A stretch of DNA of 64,000 bases from Diplolepis rosae (lineage: Eukaryota > Arthropoda > Insecta > Hymenoptera > Diplolepididae): assembly GCA_030998225.1 (NCBI GenBank), contig JAPYXD010000555.1:1550001-1614000 (forward strand). The letters run 5' to 3'. The notes beneath the pieces were generated by a model that saw only the letters and a list, made by a program, of their open reading frames with translations, was not told where the DNA came from and did no database searches. Both the position numbers and the translations under genes were made by a program. Shown in pieces: positions 21,451 through 31,479 of this stretch (within the stretch, counting starts at the first letter, position 1; each line of letters opens with the position of its first letter).

Positions 21451-22174
21451 AAAAATATCGGTAAATTTTCCTACTATGTATTGGGAAATTTTTCTTAAAT
21501 CCTTAGGAGTCATAGATTTTCCTACAGAAAGTGGAAATATTTCAGATTTGAGAAAAATTTACCAAATTTTCAGATTTATTTTCGAACTGTTAGGAAATAT
21601 ATCAAAAAGGTGAGAACATTTCACAAATTTCCTAAGTTGTAGAAAATTTTTCCCATGAAAAGGGGAAATTATTCCACAAAAACGGAAATTCATTCACTTT
21701 TTTGGATCTTTTTTCACTTAAATTATGAAATATATCTTTATTTCCTAATAAACTCGATATTTTTCCAACCAAACAGTAGGAACTATTTCCAGAAAATGCG
21801 AAGTACGCCACTCTGGACTAGTGGACAATTACTAAAACAAATAGTGGTTAACACTGCAGAGAAATTCTTAAAATAGAATAGTTTTCGGTTTACAAGATTT
21901 ATCAATTCAGATTCATAAAAAAAGGAAAAAAGAAATGAATTTTCCGGCCGGTTCGTTCTGCAAAATTCTAAGTTTCGTTCGTTGTATCCGATTTTCTGTA
22001 TACAGTGAATTTGACATATTTCTTTAATACGTCACATTACATGTACAAAAGCTTTGTAACGAACAGACAAAACATCATCAAACACGACTGCAGTGCAGAC
22101 GAATTCTTAAAATCACTAGTTTATAAATGGAGTCCACTATTAAGTAAGTGGTTCATAACAGCACTAGATAAAGT
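21451..22174. other. Insertion inside the mariner
   Basis: Starts cactgtaaaaaatatcgg, an end type also seen at 48867, and contains repeated ggaaatattt/aaattttcc units. The right boundary has no matching inverted end. Probably a truncated or decayed non-autonomous element. Small open frames inside look accidental. Confidence 0.4.
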
Positions 22175-22790
22175 CCAGTCCAGTTCGTCCAAATAAGATC
22201 ACTACACCAGAAATGATCAATAAAATCCATGATATTGTTTTGAATAATTCGAAAGTTAAAGTGCGTGAGATAGCTGAGATCCTATCCATCTCAACTGAGC
22301 GTGTAGTCAATATTTTGCATTTGCATACACATTTGTGCATGAGAAAGCTCTGTATAAGATGGCTGCCGCGATTGCTCCCAATCGACCAAAAATGCATTCA
22401 TGTGACCACTTCGAAGCAAAATTTGCTCAATTTTAACCGCAACCCACAAAAGTTTTTGCGTTCATTTCTGACGATGGATGAGACATGGATCCAGCACTAT
22501 ACTCCGGAATGACGTGAAGGATCAAAACAGTGGGTTAAACCTGGTGAAAGTACACCAAAGCGTTCAAAAATGCAACACTTGCCTGGGAAAGTTATGGCTG
22601 TTGTTTTTTTAGGATGCACATGGAGTAATTTTCATCGACTACCTTGAGAAAGGGAGGACGATTACTAGAGCATATTATGCTGTATGGGAATTTTGTTGTT
22701 TTATTATTTGGAAGGCATAGCAAAGTTGAAAGATCGTTGGACTCGTTGTATCAAGCTAAAAGGCGAGTACATTGAGAAATAAAACCGATT
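22175..22790 (+). pseudogene. Mariner transposase remnant
   Basis: Reads TTPEMINKIHDIVLNNSKVK, then SISTERVVNILHLHTHLCMR, LPRLLPIDQK, FLTMDETWIQHYTPE-stop, KQWVKPGESTPKRSK, then a frameshifted end with KLKDRWTRCIKLKGEYIEK. The first catalytic Asp (MDETW) is visible; the middle and the second Asp region are mostly deleted. Inactive. Confidence 0.85.
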
Positions 22791-22933
22791 TTTGCCAAAA
22801 AAAATTAATTCTTGTTCATTATATCACGTCAATATCAAACATCCTAGTATAATTGGAAAATGAGACATGAACTTATATAGAAAAATATCAAATTTCCTGC
22901 ATAGAATTTTATCACATCAATATGAAACACCCT

Positions 22934-23069
22934 ACACTGAGAAAAAAATGTTATTGAATCAAAAGCATTTCTTTCCAAAAGTATGTATACTATTAATTCA
23001 TAAAAATATACTACAAGAACCAATAAATATGTTACTAATTCTAAAGCATATTGATTTGAATCCATGATA
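22934..23069. mobile_element. TIR element family C, truncated copy 1
   Basis: Matches the first 137 bp of the 185-bp family (cactgagaaaaaaatgttat to tccatgatat). The final 50 bp are missing at the point where the mariner at 23072 begins. Confidence 0.8.
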
Positions 23070-23071
23070 TA

Positions 23072-23998
23072 CTACTGTGGGCAAAAACTAAGGTGAATTT
23101 TTAATTTAAACTTCACGGGCTAACCGATCCGGGCAAACTCTTTTATTTTTATGTTGGTCCTACTGTTACTGACATCTGTTGCAAATTTCATGTCAATGTC
23201 ATCATTTGTTACATAGTTACGCTTGTGTTTTCTAAACGACTAAAAGTGATTTTTTCGATTTTTACAATTTCTGAATTTGTTGAGCAAAGAAGTGTCATTA
23301 AATTTTGTTTGCGGAATGAAATTTCAGTTGCAGAAACACTCAGAATGTTACAGAAGGCCTTCGGTGATTTTACCATGTCGCAGAAAAATGTTTATAAGTG
23401 GTACAAAGACTTCAAAGAAGGCAGAGAACGTGTTGATGACTTGGGACGCCCCGGACGACCATCAACATCAACTGACGAGCAACACGTCAATCAAATCAAA
23501 GAATTAGTGCACAAAAATCGTCGATTGACAATTAGAAAACTTGCTGACACTATTGGCATTTCAGGAGGATTACTCAAAACCGTTTCAAAAGATGTTTTGG
23601 GCAGACAACTCGTAGTTTTTGCATCACGATAATGCGCCGTCTCACACTGCACTCGTTCTTTGTGACCATTTCGGAAAAAACTCAACGGATATCGTTCCAC
23701 AACCACCATATTCGCCTGATTTGGCTCCGTGTGACTTCTGGCTATTCCCCAAACTCAAAGGACCACTCCGAGGACACCGTTTTGACACGATTCAAGAGAT
23801 ACAAGCCGAATGAAAGAAGGCTTTGAAGGCAATTCCGGAAATCGAATTTAACAAGTGTTTCTACGATTGGAAAAAACGTTGGCATAAGTGCATTATATCG
23901 GGACGGGATTACTTTGAAGGGGATGAAATTGATTTAGATAAATAAATAAAGATTTTTCATTTTATAACAAAATTCACCTTATTTTTTGCCCACAGTAG
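23072..23998 (+). mobile_element. Mariner element with internal deletion (927 bp)
   Basis: Ends ctactgtgggcaaaaa and complement ttttttgcccacagtag, with TA at 23070-23071 and 23999-24000; the inverted repeat runs on into aaggtgaattttt. Full-length relatives are about 1.3 kb. The transposase centre has been lost. Confidence 0.92.
23225..23945 (+). pseudogene. Mariner transposase with central deletion
   Basis: The N-terminal DNA-binding part is intact: [63 protein letters not shown]. At about 23580-23625 it jumps to the C-terminal third in another frame: [39 protein letters not shown], ending KKRWHKCIISGRDYF. The region with the first catalytic Asp is missing, and a frame change plus a stop (about 23811) follow. 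Not a functional enzyme. Confidence 0.88.
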
Positions 23999-24000
23999 TA

Positions 24001-24185
24001 CACTGAGAAAAAAATGCTATTGAATCAAAAGCATTTCTTTCCAAAAGCATGTATACTATTAATTCATAAAAATATACTACAAGAACCAATAAATATGTTA
24101 CTAATTCTATAGGGTATTGATTTAAATCCATGATATACATGCTTTTGGAAATAGCATTTTCATCAATAGCATGTTTTTCTCAGTG
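24001..24185. mobile_element. TIR element family C, copy 2
   Basis: 185 bp, cactgagaaaaaaatgctat to catgtttttctcagtg, TA on both sides (23999-24000, 24186-24187). The left TA is shared with the mariner's right TA. Confidence 0.88.
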
Positions 24186-24452
24186 TAGTCTAATTGGAAA
24201 ATGATATACGAACTTATGTACAAACATATCAAATTTCCTGCATAGAATCCTTGATGGGTTTCTGTATATTTTTAAGATAATTACAAGCGTTGTACAGTAA
24301 TTTTCAAAACTTTTTTGATTCTTCATACAGAAATGAATTTCTACATAAATATGTAATGTTAATATGGGTACTACACTCCATAATCTAAACGCAATTTCAT
24401 TGAATAACAAAAACTGATGAAAATCAGATAAACCTGTTTTATGTTTCTTATA

Positions 24453-24641
24453 CACTGAGAAAAAAATGCTATTGAATCAAAAGCATTTCTTTTCCAAAAG
24501 CATGTATATCATGGATTCAAATCAATATGCTATAGAATTAGTAACATATTTATTGGTTCTTGTAGTATATTTTTATGAATTAATAGTGCACATGCTTTTG
24601 GAAAGAAATGCTTTTGATTCAATGGCATTTTTTTCTCAGTG
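24453..24641. mobile_element. TIR element family C, copy 3
   Basis: 189 bp, cactgagaaaaaaatgctat to gcatttttttctcagtg, flanked by TA (24451-24452, 24642-24643). Internal arms pair only near the ends (ttgaatcaaaagcatttctt and complement); the middle is in opposite orientation to copies 1 and 2. Confidence 0.88.
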
Positions 24642-27600
24642 TAGAACATGAATATGTCAAAAATGGTTACGGTCGATGGTAATTTAGGGAATTCGGAGTC
24701 CTAGGTGAAAAGCACATAAAAGGGAAATGTTATTCAAGTGGTAGGATAGTGCGTGATTTCACCACGTGGCTGCGCAAATATCGACCAATCGAGAGAGTTC
24801 AAGCTTCGGACAGGGTGGTTCTTGGTTCAGATTCAGTTAGTAGCATGCTGCTTTTCGTGCTCTTTGCATCTAATATAATGTGATCCGGAACCGAAATTCC
24901 AAAATATACCTTACTGCATTTACAATCCTTATATCAAGTCGTAAACAAAACTTGTCAACTTCGCATTTTATGTGAGTTAATTTTTATTGTATTCTTATAC
25001 TACTTTTTAATTCTAAACCCTCCAGTGAAAGAAAATTTTGAAATGTTAAATTAAAGATATAATTCGATTACTATAATTATTTGCATAAAAATATATCAAG
25101 TCAGTGGAGTCACACATAATACATAAACCCATAATAAACATATCTACAATCTCACAATTTATAAGCATTAAAAAAAATAATATCAAATGCTAGAACATTA
25201 TTGTTATGACTAAAATAAAAATTATTTTTGTTGTTCGAATAGATTTTATGGTTATAAACTAAATTATGCGTCATCAAAGTTGTTATTTTTGTTTTAATGT
25301 TCAATGGTTCGTCTTGAAGTTTCGATGCTTTATGTTTTACCTATTTTACTCAAAGCTGGTGCAAGGACTGCACAAAAACTCGTTAAAACTACTTTTACAA
25401 TATCTTTATTTTAGAAAGTAAATATTTTATATCCCTCTTTAAAAATAATTCATTATAAAACTTGTAATTTTTATTCAGAGATATGGTCAATAAAGAATTG
25501 CGTTTCCCAACAATACAACCAATATCATGATAAAAAAGGGCTCTTAATTAATGTTTAATTAATATTTATAAATTACACGACATTAAAATATATATGTATA
25601 TCATCGGAATTATCCTTTTCTTAAGTAAAGAACACATCTATAGAAAAAGCTTTAAATAAGCTAGACAATTACATTTAGAAATCATAAAAACCGAGGCACA
25701 AACGTAGTTTATGAAAGAAAGTGAAATTACGAGCCTATAGTTTTAGAATACATACTTGCATATATGTAGGCGTATATAGAAATGTACTTCCAAATAACAA
25801 ATTTTCGCATTCAGCTCATAGTCATAACATTAAACATTAAAATGCATGAAACCTTTCTCGGGCATCAAGTTCAGCACGTAAAGACGTAAACCTCTCGAGT
25901 ATTGTTTTTTTGACGTATTTCTTGAATAAGAAAATCAACAAAAAATCAAAATTTATTTTTAAAAAAGGTCTGGATCAATCTCATCGGATTTAAAGTTTAT
26001 TATAGGCACTGTATTCAGAAAAAGGTTGAAAAAATAAAGACGACCCTTATCCGATCTAGACCTCATCTCTCGAGATATAGAAATGGTCTAAGATATTAAA
26101 GTTTCGGAAAACCGTCCCCTTGAATAAAGTATTTTTCCCGTACAATAAGGCTTACAAAATAATATATATTATACTCATGGAATTATTTTATCATGTCCCA
26201 CATCAAGCCCAGATATGGCTAGTTAGTTACATTCATTTCTTAATCAGTTCAATGTTGCTAAAAATTGTAAACATTTTCACTAATCAATTTAGAAAGTGTG
26301 ATTTCCACCAGAAAAACTTCCAAGTCAATAAATAGTTGACTATATTTTTAAATAATGGAACCTATATTCATTTTTATGTCCGTAATTAAACGCAAAATTT
26401 ATTAGCTCTAAAAATTTTCAAGAGTAAAGTACAAAATACTTATTTGGTGCTAAATGAATCACAAAAAGCATTATAAAATGGAGTGACTGTTATAACTGGA
26501 GTATTTTAATTGAAGTTTTTATGGGGGTAACTCGTTAACAGAATCGCATATAAATTTAAATTTTACAAATTTCTGTTCAATTTCTATAAAATAATGTTTA
26601 AAATAAAATGTCAATATATCAACTAATAATAATATAAACTTGATAGCTAATATCAAATTTTTATTGAAATGCGCAGAAGCGAATTAGATCAAATATATAT
26701 AAAATAAAAAACGCTACCGGAAATATATGTATTATCAGGAAATATCATGGCTATACACAGTTCCTGAAAGAATCATGCCAGAATTCGAGTTATACAGTCA
26801 GTTGTTTCTAGTCAACTGATAAATCAGTTCAGAACAATTATTGATTGAATAGCTTGAAATCAGTAGAAAAAACTACTAATTCAAATTAGGAGAGTAATTG
26901 ATTTATCAAATGCCCGCACTCTATTGAAATTTGCAAGATTTTATGAAATGCAATTCAGAGTGAATGATTGTATCTACATTAATTTCACTAATTATGATTT
27001 TAACAGTTTAGAAGTAGGAATAGTGAGGAGTAATATAATATAATGAGTTGTTAGTGCAGCACTAATTATTAACTAAAAAGTTTCGAGTTTTCATACTACA
27101 CTAGATCTACAAAGCTAAAATAAATAAGTTTGCTTGTAATAAAATTTATTAATTTTTTATTCACTTTTAATTCTTGCCTGTACGAACAAAAACGAGATTC
27201 CAATTATTATACTGTCATTTTCAATTTCTTTATGTAGTGCCTCGAGGCTAATAACCGTTATTCTGTAGCTTCTCAATATCCAATCTTCTTTTTTACTTAT
27301 CCAGAAACCTTTTACTTGATAATAACATTCTCGATGAGCAGATAAAAATCAAGTTGTTTCTGGTTGCAAAGATCGTACCTTGTAATACAAGTATAGAGGA
27401 GAAATTCATTTCATAATTGAATATACCTTTTTGTAAGGTTTAATAACCTAGGGATTGGTTTTGAAAAAACTGACAAAGAGAAAAATCATATTTTTAACAT
27501 TATATGACTTTTTATTCTAATTTTAATGCGTCTCTTAATTGCTCGGTTCTAATGAATAAAGTCCATAATATAATACTCATAGAAATTTATGAATATAAGA

Positions 27601-28077
27601 ATATCTCAATACTCTTCTAAGTATAATCTTTGTGTCTCAGATGATCAAAACCCTCCCATTCCTTTGAATAACAGAAATTTGATATTTACATAATATTTCT
27701 TCGAGCAATACTTTTCTTTGACACATCAGTATAATTGGCGTCTAGAGACAGATATAGTAAAATAACATAAAGAAGAGTGTTACAGTTGGAAAGCTGATAG
27801 GGAATCTTTAAGGAAACTTATAATGGAGTCTGAAAATAGTATATTACTTTTCATATACATCAAATGTTATATATTTAAAAATATAACAAAATGTATTATT
27901 TTATAAGCTAATTTTTAATAGACAAATTATAAGCAGCTTTCAAATCAAATAATACAAATACGCTTATATCCTTATTCAAGCGGCAATTCAATCTTTCTTA
28001 ACTCTTCACTATTTACAAATTTGACAAATTTTTCTGTGAAAAAAGGACAAAACTTTTCTCACAGAATCTGTTTAAAC
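24642..28077. other. Gene-free stretch, 3.4 kb
   Basis: AT-rich with scattered short open frames that lack codon bias. A patch at 24760-24900 is less AT-rich and contains tcagttagtagc, an arthropod-initiator-like sequence, followed by a strong donor (atgtgagtta at about 24970). It could be a promoter and non-coding first exon for the ankyrin/death-domain gene, but nothing proves it. No transposon ends recognised. Confidence 0.4.
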
Positions 28078-28079
28078 TA

Positions 28080-29007
28080 CACAGTGTGTCCCAAAAATAA
28101 CCAAACTTTATATTTAAATCATACAACATGCAGCGCCGTCTATTGAAAATTTGCAGCATTAAAAAAATACATTCATCCTCTTTCAAACGTACCTGAATTC
28201 ATGTAAATTGGATGACAGATGTGAAAGTTATAGCCATTTCAATAAAAGAAAAAGTATGCTAATGTTACAAAACGAAAATGGAACAAAGAGAAAATATAAA
28301 ATTTTGTGTTAAACTTGAAAAAAAAATCGCTGAGACATACGAATTGATGAAAAAAGTTTATGGTGATGATTGTATGATTCGTACTCAAGTTTATACGTGG
28401 TTTACACGATTCAAGAATGGTCGTGAGGATTTAAATGACGACCTAAGGCCAGGTCGTCCAGAAGTTAGTAATCGTGCTGAATCGGTGGAAAAAGTCCGTG
28501 AAATCATTGGTATCGATGCTACGACTACGAGAATGTTGGCTGAGGAATTAAATACGAGTACAAACACTATTTGGAGAATTTTAACTGGAGATTTGGGTAA
28601 AAGAAAGGTCTGTGCACGTTTTGTTCCACATCAGTTAAATGCACCACCTCACAAGACCAAAAAAGTGAACGAATTTTTGATGAAAAAACGGATTTCTCTC
28701 ATCAACCACCCTCCGTATTCGCCTGATCTATCACCATGTGACTATTTTCTATTTCCAAAACTGAAAACCAAGATGAAAGGAGCATTTTATGATGATATCC
28801 CAGGCATTCAAGCAGCCGTAACCGAGGTGCTGAAGAACATTCCTATAAATGACATAAAAAAATCTATGCATGCACTGATTGATCGTTCCAAACGTTGTAT
28901 TGAGTCTAATTTGATATTATTTTGAATAAATAATAACTTTCAAAGATAATATAATGTGTATCTTATTCTATATCCAAAAAGTTCGGTTATTTTTGGGACA
29001 CACTGTG
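28080..29007 (+). mobile_element. Mariner element with in-frame internal deletion (928 bp)
   Basis: Ends cacagtgtgtcccaaaaata and its complement, followed by accaaact / agttcggt. TA on both sides (28078-28079, 29008-29009). Encodes a single uninterrupted 215-codon frame made of the transposase N-terminus joined to its C-terminus. Confidence 0.93.
28278..28925 (+). CDS. Truncated mariner transposase, N- and C-termini fused in frame
   Basis: 215 residues against about 340-350 for full-length mariner transposases. Residues 1-115 hold both helix-turn-helix modules (MEQRENIKFCVKLEKKIAET, VYTWFTRFKNGREDL, LRPGRP, TTRMLAEELNTSTNTIWRIL). At about residue 120 (PHQLN/APPHK) the chain jumps to the catalytic C-terminus with INHPPYSPDLSPCDYFLFPK, keeping the third Asp but losing the first two. 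It cannot be catalytic but keeps a DNA-binding domain and has no stop, so it could act as a repressor or simply be recent. No host exons are joined to it. Confidence 0.85.
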   Translation: MEQRENIKFCVKLEKKIAETYELMKKVYGDDCMIRTQVYTWFTRFKNGREDLNDDLRPGRPEVSNRAESVEKVREIIGIDATTTRMLAEELNTSTNTIWRILTGDLGKRKVCARFVPHQLNAPPHKTKKVNEFLMKKRISLINHPPYSPDLSPCDYFLFPKLKTKMKGAFYDDIPGIQAAVTEVLKNIPINDIKKSMHALIDRSKRCIESNLILF

Positions 29008-29293
29008 TATGTTCCTTTAAAATCAAAACAGACGACCTCCGCATCTACGAGTTGTTTCTGTTTCAATGTCATATCATGACGGGATATTACATTTAATTTA
29101 TTATCAAGAAGACGAGAAACCTTCTCGCAACAATCATATAAGTATGTTCAGAATAAAACCTTGTATTAATTCTTAGAGTTCTTTTGTTTTTTGTCATCCA
29201 AGTTTATGCATAGATATTAAAAAAGTTAAAGAACTAATTGCAAATTTTAATAAAATTGATTTGAATACCGACTGCAATCTATAATAGCAATCA

Positions 29294-29917
29294 CACTGAA
29301 AAAACAGTATAGCTGAGAGAACTATATTTTGGTCCTCAGAAGCAGAAAATATTGCTATCAGACCAATGCTGCGGTATGGTCCTCAGAACTTTACGAGTAT
29401 AGGTGAGACAGCTATACTGGTATTCCTAAACGTCATATTGCTCCGCGAAGGATACAAGTTCGTTGATATGACAATCCCCAATCTCTTAATTTTCTCATCA
29501 CCCACTCGTCCATAGCAATTGTGGATTTTCACGTGTAATAAAAGAATACGCGATACGCATAAATTATATTTCAAGCAAAGAAAAAATGCCTCTAACAAAT
29601 CGACAAACGCCTCGAACAAATGACACTTATTTCTCACTTCGAGGTTAGAGTCGCGTACATACGAAACAAGGTATAGGTAGCGCTGCAAACCACTATAGTT
29701 GTCTCACCTATACCAGAGACACTATATACCGGTATAGGTCGGACAGCTATACTTCTATCGTTGCACGAACGAAATTATATTATTGCGATGGCAAAATACG
29801 CGTTTCGGTGCGTCACGCATTCATTTTAGCTACAATACCAATATCGTATAGTCACGACAGGTATTTTTCTCAACTCAAATTCTGTATAGTTTTCTCAGCT
29901 ATACTGTTTTTTCTGTG
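29294..29917. mobile_element. TIR element, 624 bp, with actatac/gtatag-rich ends
   Basis: Left cactgaaaaaacagtatagc, right gctatactgttttttctgtg: an inverted repeat of about 20 bp followed by further short inverted blocks (tgagagaactata / tatagttttctca). The tetramers tata and gtatag recur throughout. No recognised coding sequence. The 101-codon minus-strand frame at 29383-29688 is likely chance. Confidence 0.8.
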
Positions 29918-30313
29918 CAATGTCATTTAGACGCACTATAGATAGAAAGTTTGAAAAACATTTTCAATTATTATCTGAGAGCTTAGATAACGTCACTTTA
30001 GTTTAGAGAGTAATCTTTTACAAGAACTAAACAGCCCAAGGAAGTATAACACATCACAGTCAACATATATCTCCTTGAACTCTTATTTTTTTCAGTGCAA
30101 GCAATACATTTTTTCAAACCGCTAGTATAATTTCTCGATATATTTGTTACATATTCAAAAGGAGTAATATGAATTTGGAAACGTACGTTAAAAGTACTTT
30201 TAAGGTCATGGATTAAGTAAATCACATGATTGAAGAAATGTCAGTTTCTCTCCAAATTTGTCTACAATAATGAATTTTTTTTGCTGAAACTTTAGGGCGT
30301 GATAAGGGGCATA
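29918..30313. other. AT-rich intergenic sequence
   Basis: About 30206-30232 resembles the terminal sequence of element family E (aaggtcatggattaagtaaatc), so a solo end or decayed copy may lie here. Otherwise nothing seen. Confidence 0.3.
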
Positions 30314-30317
30314 TTAA

Positions 30318-30432
30318 TGGATGGCTGTAGACTTTAATTAACTTTAATGAACAATTGAAAACTTTTAATTACAGTAAAACAGGAATTAATTTTTTTAATT
30401 GTTCGCAATTAATTTAAGTTTACAGCCATCCG
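30318..30432. mobile_element. 115-bp hairpin element flanked by TTAA
   Basis: Left tggatggctgtagac, right gtttacagccatccg, with TTAA at 30314-30317 and 30433-30436. A TTAA duplication is the mark of piggyBac-type insertion. The inside is A/T-rich with attaacttta inverted blocks. Confidence 0.75.
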
Positions 30433-30436
30433 TTAA

Positions 30437-30917
30437 GGGGACTAGGAAGGCAAAAAATCGATTTTTTTTATTGCATTTTTCAATAGCATTACTATTCAAA
30501 AGGTAAATGCCAAAGTATGTAAAAATTTCTGATTTTGAGAAAAAAATCCGTAAACATGAATTTTTTGTGAAGAATTTTCACTTTTCAAAATTTTCTTGAA
30601 TTTTTTGATAAATTTTTAATTTTTTTTTATTTAACGAAGTTCAGCCCAGAGAGGGAAGTATTACGAACACAACGCACTTTGAAAAATTAAATTCCCATCA
30701 TTATAACATAAGATATTACTGCAAAAAGTTTTTTTTTGGTTTAAATTGTTTATTTAATTATATAATTGCATATCGGAATTTTTCAATAAAAAAATATTTT
30801 TTGTATTCTATTCAATTGTTATAAATAACCCATGAAAATAAAATTATTTATATTTTGATATTTACTTTTTAATTAGACTTTGAAAATAGGACTAGTTTGA
30901 CTTCCTAGTCCCCTTTA
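30437..30917. mobile_element. TIR element, about 480 bp, ends ggggactaggaag
   Basis: Left ggggactaggaagg, right cttcctagtcccc. Begins at the base after the TTAA of the preceding hairpin element. Interior AT-rich with poly-T runs and gaattttttg repeats, no coding sequence. Confidence 0.75.
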
Positions 30918-31355
30918 TATGTCCTTAAGCATGACCTAAAGTTCCAGTTGAAAAGATTCCTTATTATAGGAAAATTTTGATGAGAACTAAACTTCTTTCC
31001 TTAATCACGTGACCCATTCAATATTACACTGAGAGAACTGTCATTTAAATTTTTAATAAACTGTCTTTCAGTTTAAGGAAAAATCTTTGATAATGAGAAT
31101 TTTTGATAGCAAAAATTACCTATTGAGTTTTAGAAAATCGATATAAATAAACATTTTTAAAAATATAAAACTTGTACTAAAGTTTTATACAATATTTTGA
31201 AAAATTTCCATTTTTTTCTATGCTTTAAAATAGATCTATTTAAAATCAATGTTTTTCTTTTTTCAGGTATATAAACCTGTAAAAAATATGCAAAAGTCCC
31301 GTATGGGAATAGTTGTCGAGTATTTATTGGATTACAGGTAATATGGATCTTTGAT
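30918..31355 (+). promoter_or_regulatory. Upstream region of the ankyrin/death-domain gene
   Basis: Contains a good acceptor (ttttcttttttcag at about 31253-31266) followed by non-coding-looking sequence up to the start codon at 31356. This suggests a 5' untranslated exon starting at about 31267 with an upstream promoter further left. A frame opening at ATG 31290 stops after 17 codons (TAA at 31341) and would be an upstream open frame. Confidence 0.4.
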
Positions 31356-31479
31356 GTGTGCTCTGTAAAAAAGATGAGTATTAAAGAAGAATCGAAAATG
31401 ACAAGAGTGAAAGATCATCCTCCGTTGAATATCAGCGTAGCCATTGAGACCGAAGAACTGAATCACAAGACTGCTAAAT
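31356..31479 (+). CDS. ANKDD1-type exon 1 (start codon exon)
   Basis: MCSVKKMSIKEESKMTRVKD then HPPLNISVAIETEELNHKTAK plus one base, donor T/gtgagc. A second in-frame ATG at 31374 (MSIKEE) is an alternative start. No upstream in-frame ATG is linked. Joins to the next exon to form a Phe codon. Confidence 0.7.

Larger units (their letters stand above)
21314..22852 (+). mobile_element. Degenerate mariner element, interrupted
   Basis: Left end aaggtgtttgatattgacgt, right end acgtcaatatcaaacatcct: imperfect inverted repeats of about 28 bp. Transposase fragments lie at about 21395-21450 (SETKAKLDKYYSDSAPSYT) and 22175-22790 (RPNKITTPEMINKIHDIV onward). About 720 bp of unrelated DNA separates them. 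Confidence 0.85.

Noticed and set aside
31290..31343. Coding exon starting at ATG 31290
   Set aside because: It stops after 17 codons and does not splice in frame to the ankyrin exons; treated as 5' untranslated sequence.
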